Shown: positions 16,934 to 26,579, counted from the first letter of the stretch. The stretch: DNA of 48,006 bases from Nitrospirota bacterium (GCA_015233365.1 JADFXU010000017.1:1-48006), one strand, 5' to 3'. A program made the numbers and translations. The notes: generated from the letters alone by a model not told the origin.

Positions 16934-18447
16934 TACTGATATGGTTTATTCTTCTTCCACTGGCAGGAGGTGTGGCAGCCTGGTTAACAGGTCGCCGTTA
17001 CCCCCTCCTCTCACGCTGCGTGGCGCTTCTTGCCCTTATTTTAACTTTCGGTCATGCATTGTCCCTGTGGGTGCGGAGTACGGGTATTGCATGGACCGGC
17101 AATGGAGATGGTCACAGGGCGTGGCTTTATGATGTTCATTATGAATGGATACCACAGTTGGGCATAAGTTTCCATTTGGCCATTGATGGACTGAGTCTGT
17201 TGCTGTTGCTGCTAAGCGCTTTTTTGGGCATCATGTCGGTGGCGGCTTCGTGGACAGAGATCCGGGACAGGACCGGTTTTTTTCACTTGCAATTGCTGCT
17301 GGTCCTGACCGGCATAAACGGTGTTTTTCTTGCAATGGACCTTTTTGTCTTTTATTTTTTCTGGGAGCTGATGCTTGTGCCGATGTATTTTCTCATCGAC
17401 CTGTGGGGCCACGAGAACCGCCATTATGCGGCGGTCAAATTTTTTATCTTTACCCAGGTCAGCGGTCTTCTGATGCTTATTGCCATTCTCGGACTTTATT
17501 TTATGCATGGGGCCGCCACCGGCCTCTATACATTTGATTACATGGAACTGCTGCGCTTTCAGATGAAAGGAAGCGCCTCATTATGGCTGATGCTCGGCTT
17601 CTTTATTGCATTCGCAGTGAAGCTTCCTGTAGTGGGTGTTCACACCTGGCTGCCGGACGCTCACACAGAGGCCCCTACCGCCGGCAGCGTTATACTGGCC
17701 GGTTTGCTGTTGAAAACCGGGGCTTACGGATTGCTCCGTTTTGTTATTCCCCTGTTTCCGGCTGCTTCCCGCGATTTTGCCCAGGTTGCCATGATACTGG
17801 CGGTTGCCGGAATTCTATATGGAGCGGTTATGGCATTCGGACAAACCGATCTCAAACGGCTTGTGGCTTATACCAGCGTCAGCCATATGGGATTCGTGCT
17901 TCTCGGCATATATGCGGGAAATATGCTCTCAATGCAGGGCGCGGTCATGCAGATTATCTGCCACGGGGTAAGCACAGGCGCACTCTTTATAATAGTGGGC
18001 GCTCTCCAGGAGCGCATCCATACCCGCGATATGTCCCGCATGGGGGGCTTGTGGTCAACTGTGCCACGCATGGGGGCTGTCACCCTTTTCTTTGCTCTGG
18101 CATCTCTCGGACTGCCGGGTCTCGGGAATTTTATCGCAGAATTTCTAGTGCTTCTCGGGACCTACCCGGCCGACAAAATAATTGCTGCTATTGCCTCAAC
18201 GGGGTTTATAGGAGCTGCAGTATATTCGTTGTGGATTGTACAGCGCGTTTTTCACGGAGCAGGAAATCGGGCAGCCTCAGAGCGCGACGGGAGGCCCACT
18301 GATTTTTCGTTCCGCGAAATGGCTGTAATGGGAGTGATGATGCTTGTGCTATTATGGCTCGGTCTTTATCCGCAGGCGGTGTTCGATATAGCCAAACATC
18401 CTGTAGAGAGCATCCGGTTCACTTATGCCCCAGGAGACAATAGATGA
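16930..18447 (+). CDS. nuoM: NADH-quinone oxidoreductase subunit M
   Basis: The 505-residue antiporter-like subunit next to NuoL. It has about 14 helices, the TM5 segment FYFFWELMLVPMYFLIDLWG with the conserved Glu, the KLPVVGVHTWLPDAHTEAPTAGSVILAG loop, and LKRLVAYTSVSHMGFV. The start is ATG 16930, which overlaps the nuoL stop (ATGA); the longer frame starting at 16870 runs inside nuoL. The end overlaps nuoN by four bases. Confidence 0.95.
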   Translation: MILIWFILLPLAGGVAAWLTGRRYPLLSRCVALLALILTFGHALSLWVRSTGIAWTGNGDGHRAWLYDVHYEWIPQLGISFHLAIDGLSLLLLLLSAFLGIMSVAASWTEIRDRTGFFHLQLLLVLTGINGVFLAMDLFVFYFFWELMLVPMYFLIDLWGHENRHYAAVKFFIFTQVSGLLMLIAILGLYFMHGAATGLYTFDYMELLRFQMKGSASLWLMLGFFIAFAVKLPVVGVHTWLPDAHTEAPTAGSVILAGLLLKTGAYGLLRFVIPLFPAASRDFAQVAMILAVAGILYGAVMAFGQTDLKRLVAYTSVSHMGFVLLGIYAGNMLSMQGAVMQIICHGVSTGALFIIVGALQERIHTRDMSRMGGLWSTVPRMGAVTLFFALASLGLPGLGNFIAEFLVLLGTYPADKIIAAIASTGFIGAAVYSLWIVQRVFHGAGNRAASERDGRPTDFSFREMAVMGVMMLVLLWLGLYPQAVFDIAKHPVESIRFTYAPGDNR

Positions 18448-19913
18448 GTGCCTCAGACATTACGGCCTTATTGCCTATTATAACGCCGGCCATTGCTTCG
18501 GTCCTGGTCATGATGGTCATAGCATTCCGCCGGAACCATGCCCTGACTGCCGCACTGACAACAGGGGGCCTGGTTATTGCTTCTTCCATGCTTTTGGTAA
18601 TGTTGCCGCTGCTGCCGCGTCAGGTCACGCCTCTCATTTTTGTCGACAGGTATGCTTTTTTCTTTATGGGACTGTTTTTCGCGGCCAGTTTTTTTGTGGT
18701 CTTGCTCTCATACGGGTACTTCGCGGCCCGCCCCGGAAGACATGATGAATTTTACGTTCTTCTACTGATCGCTACTTTCGGTTCAGCGGTGCTTGCCGCA
18801 AGCAGTCATTTTGTTTCTTTTTTTCTGGGGCTCGAACTGCTCGGCATCTCTTTATATTCCATGATTGCCTATCAGCGGACTGACAGGTACGGCAACGAGG
18901 CGGGTATAAAATATCTTGTCCTTGCCGCCACTTCATCGGCATTTTTGCTTTTCGGAATGGCGCTGGTTTATGCACAACTGGGAACTATGCAGTTTACGCG
19001 GATTGCAGTGGAGGCTGCCGCATTATCAGTATCATCATCCCTGCCTCTCCTGGCCGGGTTTGCATTGATAATCGTCGGAATCGGGTTCAAACTTGCCCTG
19101 GTCCCCTTCCACATGTGGTCACCCGATGTCTACGAAGGGGCCCCTGCACCTGTGAGCGCTTTTATCGCAACGGTCTCAAAGGGCGCTGTATTTGTATTGC
19201 TGTTGCGTTATTTCAGCCTCGTTGACATTCACAGGTTCCCGGCCATCGTAACGGTTTTCACCATCATTGCGATAGCATCCATGCTTATTGGAAATCTGCT
19301 TGCATTGGCGCAGAACAATATCAAACGTATCCTGGCCTATTCGTCCATTGCACATTTGGGTTATGTGCTTGTAGCATTCATTGCAGGCGGGCCGGCGGCC
19401 ATAACTGCAGCAAGTTACTATCTGGCTGCGTACTTTGTGACCATTCTGGGCGCGTTTGGAATTATCTCGGTCCTGTCTTCTGCCGGAAGCGGGGGGAGGG
19501 ATGCGGATGCCCTGGATGAATACCGCGGCATGGCGTGGCACAGGCCCTGGCTGGCTGGAATGCTCACGTTGGTGCTGTTTTCCCTTGCAGGGATTCCTCT
19601 GACTGCCGGATTCATGGGAAAGTTCCTTGTTATCTCCGCAGGGGCCGGCTCAACCTTATGGCTGCTGCTCGTGGTTGTTGCTGTAAGCAGTTCCATAGGA
19701 CTTTATTATTATCTGCGCATCATTACTGTTTTATACACCCGCGTTCCGGCCCAGGTTCCGGAAAAACGGGAAACGCCGGCCGCAGGGCCGCGATTATCTC
19801 TGAGCGGGGGAACTGCCCTGGTCGTGCTCGCCGTGCTGCTTATCTGGCTTGGAGTGTTTCCATCGCCGCTTCTGAGGCTTATAAAAGCGACGGCGGAACA
19901 TCTCATTTACTAG
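18444..19913 (+). CDS. nuoN: NADH-quinone oxidoreductase subunit N
   Basis: The 489-residue third antiporter-like subunit and last gene of the nuo operon. The family signatures are FFLGLELLGISLYSMIAYQR with its TM5 Glu, FKLALVPFHMWSPDVYEGAPAPVSAFIATVSKGAVF, and IKRILAYSSIAHLGYVL. All 14 classical subunits are thus present in 13 genes (C and D fused), with the full NADH-input module, so the complex should oxidise NADH rather than ferredoxin or F420. Confidence 0.95.
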   Translation: MSASDITALLPIITPAIASVLVMMVIAFRRNHALTAALTTGGLVIASSMLLVMLPLLPRQVTPLIFVDRYAFFFMGLFFAASFFVVLLSYGYFAARPGRHDEFYVLLLIATFGSAVLAASSHFVSFFLGLELLGISLYSMIAYQRTDRYGNEAGIKYLVLAATSSAFLLFGMALVYAQLGTMQFTRIAVEAAALSVSSSLPLLAGFALIIVGIGFKLALVPFHMWSPDVYEGAPAPVSAFIATVSKGAVFVLLLRYFSLVDIHRFPAIVTVFTIIAIASMLIGNLLALAQNNIKRILAYSSIAHLGYVLVAFIAGGPAAITAASYYLAAYFVTILGAFGIISVLSSAGSGGRDADALDEYRGMAWHRPWLAGMLTLVLFSLAGIPLTAGFMGKFLVISAGAGSTLWLLLVVVAVSSSIGLYYYLRIITVLYTRVPAQVPEKRETPAAGPRLSLSGGTALVVLAVLLIWLGVFPSPLLRLIKATAEHLIY

Positions 19914-19925
19914 CCCACAGGTCTG

Positions 19926-19954
19926 TTGCACATTTCATCTTCTTAGGATATACT
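19926..19954 (+). promoter_or_regulatory. Sigma70-type promoter for the 53-residue gene
   Basis: TTGCAC at 19926-19931 and TATACT at 19949-19954 are separated by 17 nt, a good housekeeping-type promoter. It lies 13 nt after the nuoN stop, so the small gene that follows can be expressed apart from the nuo operon. Confidence 0.5.
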
Positions 19955-19991
19955 TAAATCAAATATCACACTAAAAAGGAGGTTTATCACC

Positions 19992-20153
19992 ATGGCCATT
20001 GAAGTCAGCGCCACAGAGAAGAGCTTGCTGAAGAAGATCCTCGAATCCTACCTTTCAGAGTTGAGACTCGAAATCGTCGAAACAAAACATGACAAGTCGT
20101 CCCTCCATGAAGAAGAGAACATGGTAAAAGGGCTGTTGGAAAAGGTATCCTAA
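19992..20153 (+). CDS. Small 53-residue helical protein of unknown function
   Basis: The predicted product begins MAIEVSATEKSLLKKIL and ends VKGLLEKVS. It is strongly charged (Glu and Lys rich) and appears wholly helical, with heptad-like Leu spacing in SLLKKILESYLSELRLEI that could form a coiled coil or helical hairpin. A strong ribosome-binding site (AAAAGGAGG, 19974-19982) and its own promoter support it as real. Short proteins of this type (a DLRMEIADT-like core followed by a charged helix) are common unannotated genes in environmental bacteria; I know of no established function. A strong hairpin follows at 20178-20206. Confidence 0.75.
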   Translation: MAIEVSATEKSLLKKILESYLSELRLEIVETKHDKSSLHEEENMVKGLLEKVS

Positions 20154-20177
20154 TTATATTGAGACGTTGTTTTCTCT

Positions 20178-20206
20178 GAAGCTCCCCGTTGCTAACGGGG
20201 AGCTTC
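20178..20206. terminator. Hairpin between convergent genes (candidate bidirectional terminator)
   Basis: Arms of 13 bp (GAAGCTCCCCGTT and its complement) enclose a 3-nt loop. It separates the 53-residue gene (ends 20153, plus) from the chemoreceptor gene (ends 20217, minus). Position and stability suggest a shared terminator, but neither strand has a clear T-run after the stem. Confidence 0.6.
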
Positions 20207-20216
20207 GCGTATTCGG

Positions 20217-22253
20217 TCATTCCTTAAGACTTTCAATTTTTATTGCATCCATGTCTGCCTGGACCTTGTTCACAAGGTCTGCGAGGTCTTTGTATAAAGC
20301 AGCCTCGCGGCCGTCCTTTTTGTTGACCGATGCGATTATTTCCCGGGAAAGGGCATGTATTTTTTTATGCATCCCGTTAAGCCTCTTATAACTCTCAAGA
20401 TGTCCGAGAATCTCCATCCCGTCACTATGATACCATTTGCCGAACCTGCAATTGTTTTCGTCAGGCAAGTTCGCTTCGGTGAGTTTTGCGGTACCGTTGA
20501 CTGAATCTCCAAGTTTGTACATAAATGACCTGAGGTCGGATTTTGCGACCTCGATCATTGCGGCAGCGCTCCCCTTTGTCCTGAAACCTATAAAGGACTT
20601 CCTGAGGTCCTCTACGACATCTATAATCCTGTTTGTAGCTTTCAACACCTCCGATGCCATATGCTCCGTCTCTTTTGCGATGCCGGTGGTGTTTTCTATG
20701 TTTTTTGTAACTTCTTCCGCCGCTGCGGATTGCTCTTCGACCCCTGCTGCTATCTGCGTCATCTGGTCATTTGACTTCATAACGGCTTCCGCTATGCCCT
20801 CAAGTGCACTCATGACATCTTTTATTGATGCGTCAGCCTTTATCACCTCTTCCGCCGTTCCCTGCATGCTCTGGTTGGTCCTGCCTGCTTCCTGTTGTAT
20901 AGCCTGAATCTTCTCGGTTATTTCATTTGTGGCCTTTATCGTTCTTTCCGCAAGTTTCCTTACTTCGTCTGCGACAACAGCGAAGCCCCTGCCCTGTTCA
21001 CCGGCCCTTGCCGCTTCTATGGCGGCATTTAAAGCAAGCAGGTTTGTCTGATCCGCAATATCTTTGATTACGGTCACTATATTGCCTATTTCGGCGGACT
21101 TGATGTCAAGTTGGGCTATCATATCTGCAAGCCCGGTAGTGGATATGTGCACCTGGTTGACGGTCTGTACCGCTCCCTGCGCAATTTCTTTTCCCTCGTT
21201 GGCAAACTTCATGGCTTCACGAGAGGTCTCCGATGCCTGTGAGGCGTTTTTTGCAATATCGTTTATCGTTTTGCTCATTTGCTCTGATGCGGCAGCTATC
21301 TGGTAAGCCTGTGAAGTCTGTTTCTGTGCACCGGATGTCATGTTGTTTGCATTGTCTTTCAATACATCGGTGGTAGTGACCACTTTCCCGGTGGATGTCA
21401 GCATGCTTTCCACCATTTCTCCATATGAATCAAGAAATTTATTAATATCATCGGCAAGATGCCCTATTTCGTCCTTACCCTTTATCTTCATCCTGCCCGT
21501 CAAGTTTCCTTTTCTTACTGACAGTGCAGAAGAAAGGTCCTGCATCATCTTGCCGTATCCCTTGATAGGCCCGGTTATATACCTTCCGCCAAGGACAATG
21601 GTGGCGGTTATCAGGACCACAGAAACAATGATCATCGTTATTGCTATGCCGTACAAGACGTTCATGACGGTTTGCATCACATCATCTATATAGATGCCTG
21701 ACCCGATGACCCAGCCCCAGGGTTGATAGATCTTCACGAAAGATAATTTGGGTTTGGGCTCAGCCTCTCCCGGTTTCGGCCACATGTATTCAACAAAACC
21801 TTCGCCGTTATTCTTGACTGCTTTAACAAACTCCACAAAAATAGCCTTACCGGTGGGGTCTTTATAGTCGGAAAGGTTTTTGCCGTCAAGTTCGGGTTTG
21901 GCGGGATGCATGATCATTTTCGGCTCAAGATCATTGATCCACAGGTATCCTTTCCCATCATTCCCATACTTGAAATTCCTGATCCGTTCTATGGCCCTCC
22001 TTTTTCCTTCTTCAGGGGTAAACTCCCCCTTGGCGATGCGCTTATCGTACTCGGCCACCATGCTGTATGCAATTCGCACAATGTTTGCCGTGCTTTCTCT
22101 TTTGTCCGACATGAGTTTATTTTTCGTCAGCGGCAGGATATACGCAAATAGCCCGATCATTACAAGGCTGACTGCCAGTTGTGGGAAGAAGGAAATCTTC
22201 CAAAACATGGGCAGGTTGCCGAACTTTAACATCTCTTTTACTTGAACTTTCAT
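20217..22253 (-). CDS. Methyl-accepting chemotaxis protein with Cache and CZB-like domains
   Basis: A 678-residue chemoreceptor that would signal through CheA/CheW. A membrane helix at about 20-42 is followed by a periplasmic single-Cache domain (about 48-195, with [16 protein letters not shown] and [13 protein letters not shown]), a second helix at about 200-225, HAMP to about 285, and the signalling domain. The hairpin tip is [22 protein letters not shown]-terminal CZB-like domain (about 565-675) contains CRFGKWYH and HKKIH, which supply Cys and two His ligands; the first His of the usual zinc site appears to be Leu ([11 protein letters not shown]). A GGGAGG box precedes the ATG. Ligand and pathway partners are not in the window. 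Confidence 0.92.
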   Translation of the reverse strand: MKVQVKEMLKFGNLPMFWKISFFPQLAVSLVMIGLFAYILPLTKNKLMSDKRESTANIVRIAYSMVAEYDKRIAKGEFTPEEGKRRAIERIRNFKYGNDGKGYLWINDLEPKMIMHPAKPELDGKNLSDYKDPTGKAIFVEFVKAVKNNGEGFVEYMWPKPGEAEPKPKLSFVKIYQPWGWVIGSGIYIDDVMQTVMNVLYGIAITMIIVSVVLITATIVLGGRYITGPIKGYGKMMQDLSSALSVRKGNLTGRMKIKGKDEIGHLADDINKFLDSYGEMVESMLTSTGKVVTTTDVLKDNANNMTSGAQKQTSQAYQIAAASEQMSKTINDIAKNASQASETSREAMKFANEGKEIAQGAVQTVNQVHISTTGLADMIAQLDIKSAEIGNIVTVIKDIADQTNLLALNAAIEAARAGEQGRGFAVVADEVRKLAERTIKATNEITEKIQAIQQEAGRTNQSMQGTAEEVIKADASIKDVMSALEGIAEAVMKSNDQMTQIAAGVEEQSAAAEEVTKNIENTTGIAKETEHMASEVLKATNRIIDVVEDLRKSFIGFRTKGSAAAMIEVAKSDLRSFMYKLGDSVNGTAKLTEANLPDENNCRFGKWYHSDGMEILGHLESYKRLNGMHKKIHALSREIIASVNKKDGREAALYKDLADLVNKVQADMDAIKIESLKE

Positions 22254-22406
22254 ACTGAAAGCCTCCCTGTGTTAATTCTTATTATTTTTATAACTACCCA
22301 CTATAAATGATAATTTAAAATCTTTATTTAACCGGAGGCATCAAAGTTTGTGAAAAGCTGTAATTAATTTGAATTATTATCAGCATAATGTCAAGAAGTT
22401 ATCGAC

Positions 22407-22434
22407 ATTATACTGATAGTAACTCAAAAGTCAA
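22407..22434 (-). promoter_or_regulatory. Sigma70-type promoter for the chemoreceptor gene
   Basis: On the minus strand TTGACT (22434-22429) and TATAAT (22412-22407) are 16 nt apart, about 150 nt before the start codon. The -10 overlaps an inverted repeat, ATAATGTC (22385-22392) with GACATTAT (22404-22411), further flanked by CAG/CTG, which could be an operator. Confidence 0.45.
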
Positions 22435-22510
22435 GATGAAAATTGAGGGCGTCAAACAGGATTTTTAAGGCAGTTCAATGATTAATATTGAGAATCAATG
22501 GCGGTGACCG

Positions 22511-23473
22511 TCAAACGATAAGCACTATTTTGCCATTAGCGTTCGTTTCCATAATTTCATGGTGTGCACGGGCGGCGTCTGAAAGGGGAAATTCTCTTCC
22601 GATAACCGGACGCAGGGTGCCGTTTTCCAGGCCGGCTGCCAGTGCTGCATGAATACTGAACAACTCGTGTTCCCCGGCATTCAGGACACTCATTCCGAGG
22701 ATGGCCGCATTGAATCCCATGGCGACACGCGGGTCGATCTCCACTGTTCCGCGGCTCCCGATCACGACAACTCTGCCGTTGAACGCCAGCGCACCGAGGT
22801 CCTTGCCAAGGTTCACATTGGCAAGCATTTCAAGTATGACATCGACCCCTCTGCCCCCGGTTATCGAGCGTATTTTGTCCATGTGGTCAGGGGCCTTGTG
22901 GTCTACGACATAATGGGCCCCTTGCTCTGCCGCAAGCCTTTGTCCCTGCTCTGTGCTGCTGGTGCCGATAACAGTCATTCCGGCATTACGTGAGAGCTGC
23001 ACTGCGGCGAGGCCTACACCGCCGCTGGCGCCGTGTACCAGCACAGTCTCGCCTGCAAGAGCGCGCGCCCGATAAAAAAGGGCATAATATGCTGTGGAAT
23101 ATGGCACGCCCACTCCGGCGCCCTGAGTGAAAGATATGCGGGAGGGAAGCTTGTGTACCTGGGATTCGTTGCAGAGGGTTTTTTCAGCATACGTGCCGCT
23201 TACAGATCCTGCAACGTATACTCTTTCGCCGACTGATACCCCGGTCACTTTATCACCGACAGATTCAATAACACCGGATGCGTCCATGCCGGGCGTGTAC
23301 GGGAGTCCCGGCTTTAAAGCATACTGGCCTGATCTTATATATGTGTCTACGGGATTAACTCCGGCGGCCTGCACTTTTACGACGACCTGAAAGGCTCCTG
23401 GTACAGGATCAGGTATTTCCTCCATGCGCATAACTTCCGGGTCACCCAAAACAGCAACACGTATCGCTTTCAT
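22511..23473 (-). CDS. Zinc-less MDR-family quinone oxidoreductase (Qor-like)
   Basis: A 320-residue medium-chain dehydrogenase/reductase that probably reduces quinones or enones with NADPH. The N-terminal GroES-like half contains VKVQAAGVNPVDTYIRSGQY and the family segment PYTPGMDASGVIESVG. The Rossmann half contains VLVHGASGGVGLAAVQLS followed by GTSSTEQGQ. The catalytic-zinc ligands of alcohol dehydrogenases and the structural-zinc Cys cluster are absent, which points to the quinone reductase branch. The ribosome-binding site GGAGAGGG lies partly in an 8-bp duplication flanking a MITE-like insertion directly upstream, so the original promoter may have been displaced. The gene is divergent from the pentose phosphate operon. 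Confidence 0.88.
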   Translation of the reverse strand: MKAIRVAVLGDPEVMRMEEIPDPVPGAFQVVVKVQAAGVNPVDTYIRSGQYALKPGLPYTPGMDASGVIESVGDKVTGVSVGERVYVAGSVSGTYAEKTLCNESQVHKLPSRISFTQGAGVGVPYSTAYYALFYRARALAGETVLVHGASGGVGLAAVQLSRNAGMTVIGTSSTEQGQRLAAEQGAHYVVDHKAPDHMDKIRSITGGRGVDVILEMLANVNLGKDLGALAFNGRVVVIGSRGTVEIDPRVAMGFNAAILGMSVLNAGEHELFSIHAALAAGLENGTLRPVIGREFPLSDAARAHHEIMETNANGKIVLIV

Positions 23474-23478
23474 GGCCC

Positions 23479-23690
23479 TCTCCGTTCCTGCAATTCAGAC
23501 ACTGGATAAGTCTCTTACGCTCAGACGCTACGTCTTGACAGTTCTAACGACTCGTCACGCTACAGGCGCAAAATTCAGTCCTTCGGACTTCAGTTTCGCG
23601 CCTGCTATACGCTTACGCGCCGAGAACTGTTACCAAGACTCCGCGATTCGCTTCAGAGACTCATCCAGTGTCTGAATTGCAATCTCCGTT
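23479..23690. mobile_element. MITE-like inverted-repeat element with 8-bp target duplication
   Basis: A ~196-bp element (23487-23682) is a long imperfect palindrome centred near 23585. The outer arms, TGCAATTCAGACACTGGAT at 23489-23507 and its complement at 23663-23681, are identical; inner arms pair in blocks (AGGCGC with GCGCCT) around a tip AGTCC-TTC-GGACT at 23577-23589. The direct repeat TCTCCGTT occurs at 23479-23486 and 23683-23690, at the two ends. It has no coding capacity. This is the form of a non-autonomous transposon; its parent family is unknown. Confidence 0.7.
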
Positions 23691-23699
23691 TGTTGTTTA

Positions 23700-23727
23700 T
23701 TGACAAAAAAGCCGGTGCTGATATAAT
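23700..23727 (+). promoter_or_regulatory. Strong sigma70-type promoter of the pentose phosphate operon
   Basis: Consensus TTGACA (23700-23705) and TATAAT (23722-23727) are separated by 16 nt. The -10 lies in a perfect palindrome GATATAATTATATC (23720-23733), a possible operator. Transcription would begin near 23734, giving a ~55-nt leader to the tkt ATG. The element begins 10 nt after the right target duplication of the MITE-like insertion. Confidence 0.65.
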
Positions 23728-23788
23728 TATATCATTCCATCGGGTATTGTGCACCCGCCCTCAACCATAAATAATAATGAGGTGTAAA

Positions 23789-25690
23789 ATGAAAGGCAAA
23801 AGTAAACGCATTTCCGGTCATGAGGAAGGGACAATCCATCTCAGGCACAACGGGAGGCTGGTTTATACAGAACAGTTGGAGAAACTCGCCAGGCTGGTCC
23901 GTTTTTTTATTCTCAGTTGCACTACCGATGCCGGTTCAGGCCATCCAACATCCTCTCTGTCTGCTGCCGATTTACTCACGGGCCTTATGTTTGCGGGATT
24001 TTTCAGGTACGACGCAGACAATCCCGGGCATCCCAACAATGACCGCCTGATATTCTCAAAAGGCCATGCATCGCCGCTCTTTTATTCCTTATGGACGGCG
24101 GCAGGGATAATAACCGAACAGGAATTGATGACTTACAGGAAATTCGGCAGCCCGCTCGAGGGCCATCCCACTGTAAGCTTCCGTTATGCCGAAGCGGCAA
24201 CAGGTTCACTGGGACAGGGGCTTTCCATCGGAGTCGGCATGGCATTGAATGCTAAATATCTCGACAAGCTCCCCTATCGGACTTATGTGTTGCTCGGCGA
24301 CAGCGAGATGTCGGAAGGTTCGCAATGGGAGGCGATCCAGTTAGGCTCTTATTACGGGCTCAATAATCTTGTAGGAATTATTGATGTGAACCGTCTGGGA
24401 CAACGGGGCCAAACCATGTATGGTTGCGATCTCGAGGGTTATTCATCGAGAATTGCTTCGTTTGGATGGGAAACTATTGTTGTAAACGGTCACAACTTCG
24501 AGGAGATATTGCCTGCTTACGACAGGGCGGTGGAGAGCAGGGACAAGCCTGTGATGATTATAGCCGGGACTATCAAGGGCAAGGGCGTGCCTATGGTGGA
24601 AGATAAAAACGGCTGGCACGGCAAGCCGCTGAGCAGGGAACAGCTCGATCAGGCTTTGAAGGACCTGGGGCCTGTAGATATATCTATCAGGGGGGAAATG
24701 GCCAAACCTGAACAACTCCGCCCTGAGACGAGGTCATCCGGCAATGCGGGGTTGCTTTCATACGGAGACGGGAACCCGGTTGCAACCAGAAAGGCATACG
24801 GAAATGCGCTTAAGAGAATATTCCCCCGGTTCCCTGATATGGTAGTGCTTGATGCGGAAGTGAGCAATTCAACATTTTCCGAGATATTCAGGGATGCATA
24901 CCCCGATCATTTCTTCGAGATGTTCATTGCGGAGCAGAATATGGTAGGCGCCGCATTGGGTCTTTCCTGCAGAGGTAAAATACCTTTTGTATCGACTTTC
25001 GCGGCATTCTTCACCCGTGCCTTCGACCAGATCCGGATGAGCCAGTATACAGAGGCCAATATCAAAATCAGCGGGTCACATGCCGGGGTATCGATAGGAG
25101 AGGACGGGCCCTCCCAGATGGGTCTTGAGGATATCGCAATGTTCAGGTCGGTACTGAACAGTGTAGTGCTGTATCCCTGCGATGCAATTTCCACCGAGAA
25201 ACTGGTTGAAGAGGCCGCGCTGCATAAAGGCATAGTCTATATAAGAACGACAAGGGGAAACAGCCCGATTCTCTATGGGCAGCATGAGGAATTCCCTATA
25301 GGAAAATTCAAGGTGCTGAAACAGAGCGCCGACGATAGTGTCACAATTATGGCTGCCGGCGTAACGGTTTTTGAAACGCTGGACGCTTACGCGGAACTTG
25401 TGAAAAAAAGCATACATATCCGGGTGGTCGATCTTTATTGCATCAAGCCTATTGACAGCGGAGAACTCAGGCGGGCAATAAGGGGGACGAGGGCGGTCAT
25501 AACAGTCGAGGACCATTACGAAGCCGGAGGCATCGGCGAGGCTGTCAGAAGCGCGCTCGCAGGCGATCCGATACCGGTATACTCGCTGGCAGTGCGGAAG
25601 ATTCCTAAAAGCGGGAAACCCGGCGAGCTGCTTGATTACGAGGAAATATCGAAGAACGCTATTATCAGAAAGGTGGAGGAGGTTTTATGA
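23789..25690 (+). CDS. tkt: Transketolase
   Basis: A 633-residue thiamine-diphosphate enzyme that moves two-carbon units between sugar phosphates. The N-terminal region has the active-site His52 in SGHPTSSLSAADLL, a GHP segment and SKGHASPLFYSLW. The ThDP/metal motif is GDSEMSEGSQWEA ending in IDVNRLGQ. The second half holds the catalytic Glu in FIAEQNMVGAALGLS. The length is complete. The start is most likely ATG 23789, four bases after GAGGTG; an upstream ATG at 23777 is in frame. It is the first gene of tkt-tal-rpiB-zwf-pgl and overlaps tal by four bases. Confidence 0.94.
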   Translation: MKGKSKRISGHEEGTIHLRHNGRLVYTEQLEKLARLVRFFILSCTTDAGSGHPTSSLSAADLLTGLMFAGFFRYDADNPGHPNNDRLIFSKGHASPLFYSLWTAAGIITEQELMTYRKFGSPLEGHPTVSFRYAEAATGSLGQGLSIGVGMALNAKYLDKLPYRTYVLLGDSEMSEGSQWEAIQLGSYYGLNNLVGIIDVNRLGQRGQTMYGCDLEGYSSRIASFGWETIVVNGHNFEEILPAYDRAVESRDKPVMIIAGTIKGKGVPMVEDKNGWHGKPLSREQLDQALKDLGPVDISIRGEMAKPEQLRPETRSSGNAGLLSYGDGNPVATRKAYGNALKRIFPRFPDMVVLDAEVSNSTFSEIFRDAYPDHFFEMFIAEQNMVGAALGLSCRGKIPFVSTFAAFFTRAFDQIRMSQYTEANIKISGSHAGVSIGEDGPSQMGLEDIAMFRSVLNSVVLYPCDAISTEKLVEEAALHKGIVYIRTTRGNSPILYGQHEEFPIGKFKVLKQSADDSVTIMAAGVTVFETLDAYAELVKKSIHIRVVDLYCIKPIDSGELRRAIRGTRAVITVEDHYEAGGIGEAVRSALAGDPIPVYSLAVRKIPKSGKPGELLDYEEISKNAIIRKVEEVL

Positions 25691-26568
25691 GACCGCAGAG
25701 TCTAAGGTCAAAAATATTTCTGGACGGCGGCGATGCCGGTGAGACCAGGGATATTACAGCTATTCTTGGCTTCCTTGATGGGCAGACGACAAATCCGACC
25801 CTCATCTCGAAAAACCCGCAGGCCAAAGAACGCCTTGAGCGCGGCGGCAAATTCACTGAAAAAGAGATATTCGATTTTTACCGCGGTGTAGTAAAAGATA
25901 TTTATGAGTTGATTCCCCAGGGGTCTATTTCTATCGAAGTCTATGCCGATCCGTCAACTGAAGCGGACAAAATGCTGGCAATGGGGAGGGACATGTTTTC
26001 CTGGATACCCAAGGCGCAAGTAAAGTTGCCAACCTCGAAAGAAGGGCTCAAGGCTGCAGAACAGGCCGTCAAAGAGGGACTGCGCATCAACATGACTCTT
26101 TGCTTTTCCCAGGAGCAGGCTGCTGCTGTTTATGCCGCTACCCGCGGGGCCAAAAAAGGCCAGGTGTATGTATCACCTTTTATAGGGCGGCTGGATGACA
26201 GGGGTGAAAAGGGCATGGACGTGATAGCACATATTATAAAAATGTATCGGAAGGGCGACGGCCATGTGGAAGTCCTCACCGCCAGTGTGCGAAATATGGA
26301 CCACCTTCTGTGTGCGCTGAAACTCGGCTCCGATATAATTACCGCACCGTATGCCATATTGAAGGAGTGGGGGAGGCAGGGCATGCCTTTTCCCGATAAC
26401 AGCTACACTTACAAACCCGCAGGATTGGAAGACATCCCCTATAAAGAGATTGATCTCTCGAAGAATTGGCGGGAATACGATATCGCTCATGACCTTACAG
26501 TCAAGGGTATGGAAAAGTTTTCCAAAGACTGGAATGACCTGATAGCGCAGCCCCTCGCAGCGCGCTGA
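25687..26568 (+). CDS. tal: Transaldolase
   Basis: A 293-residue Schiff-base aldolase that transfers a dihydroxyacetone unit in the non-oxidative pentose phosphate branch. The catalytic Lys is Lys113 in QVKLPTSKEG, with TTNPTLI near residues 34-40 and NMTLCFSQEQA following, all transaldolase hallmarks. The size is between the short TalC/FSA form (~220) and the TalB form (~317), and the C-terminus carries extra residues (YKPAGLEDIPY onward). The AUG overlaps the tkt stop (ATGA), and rpiB follows after 11 bases. Confidence 0.92.
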   Translation: MRPQSLRSKIFLDGGDAGETRDITAILGFLDGQTTNPTLISKNPQAKERLERGGKFTEKEIFDFYRGVVKDIYELIPQGSISIEVYADPSTEADKMLAMGRDMFSWIPKAQVKLPTSKEGLKAAEQAVKEGLRINMTLCFSQEQAAAVYAATRGAKKGQVYVSPFIGRLDDRGEKGMDVIAHIIKMYRKGDGHVEVLTASVRNMDHLLCALKLGSDIITAPYAILKEWGRQGMPFPDNSYTYKPAGLEDIPYKEIDLSKNWREYDIAHDLTVKGMEKFSKDWNDLIAQPLAAR

Positions 26569-26579
26569 GCACTTCACTT

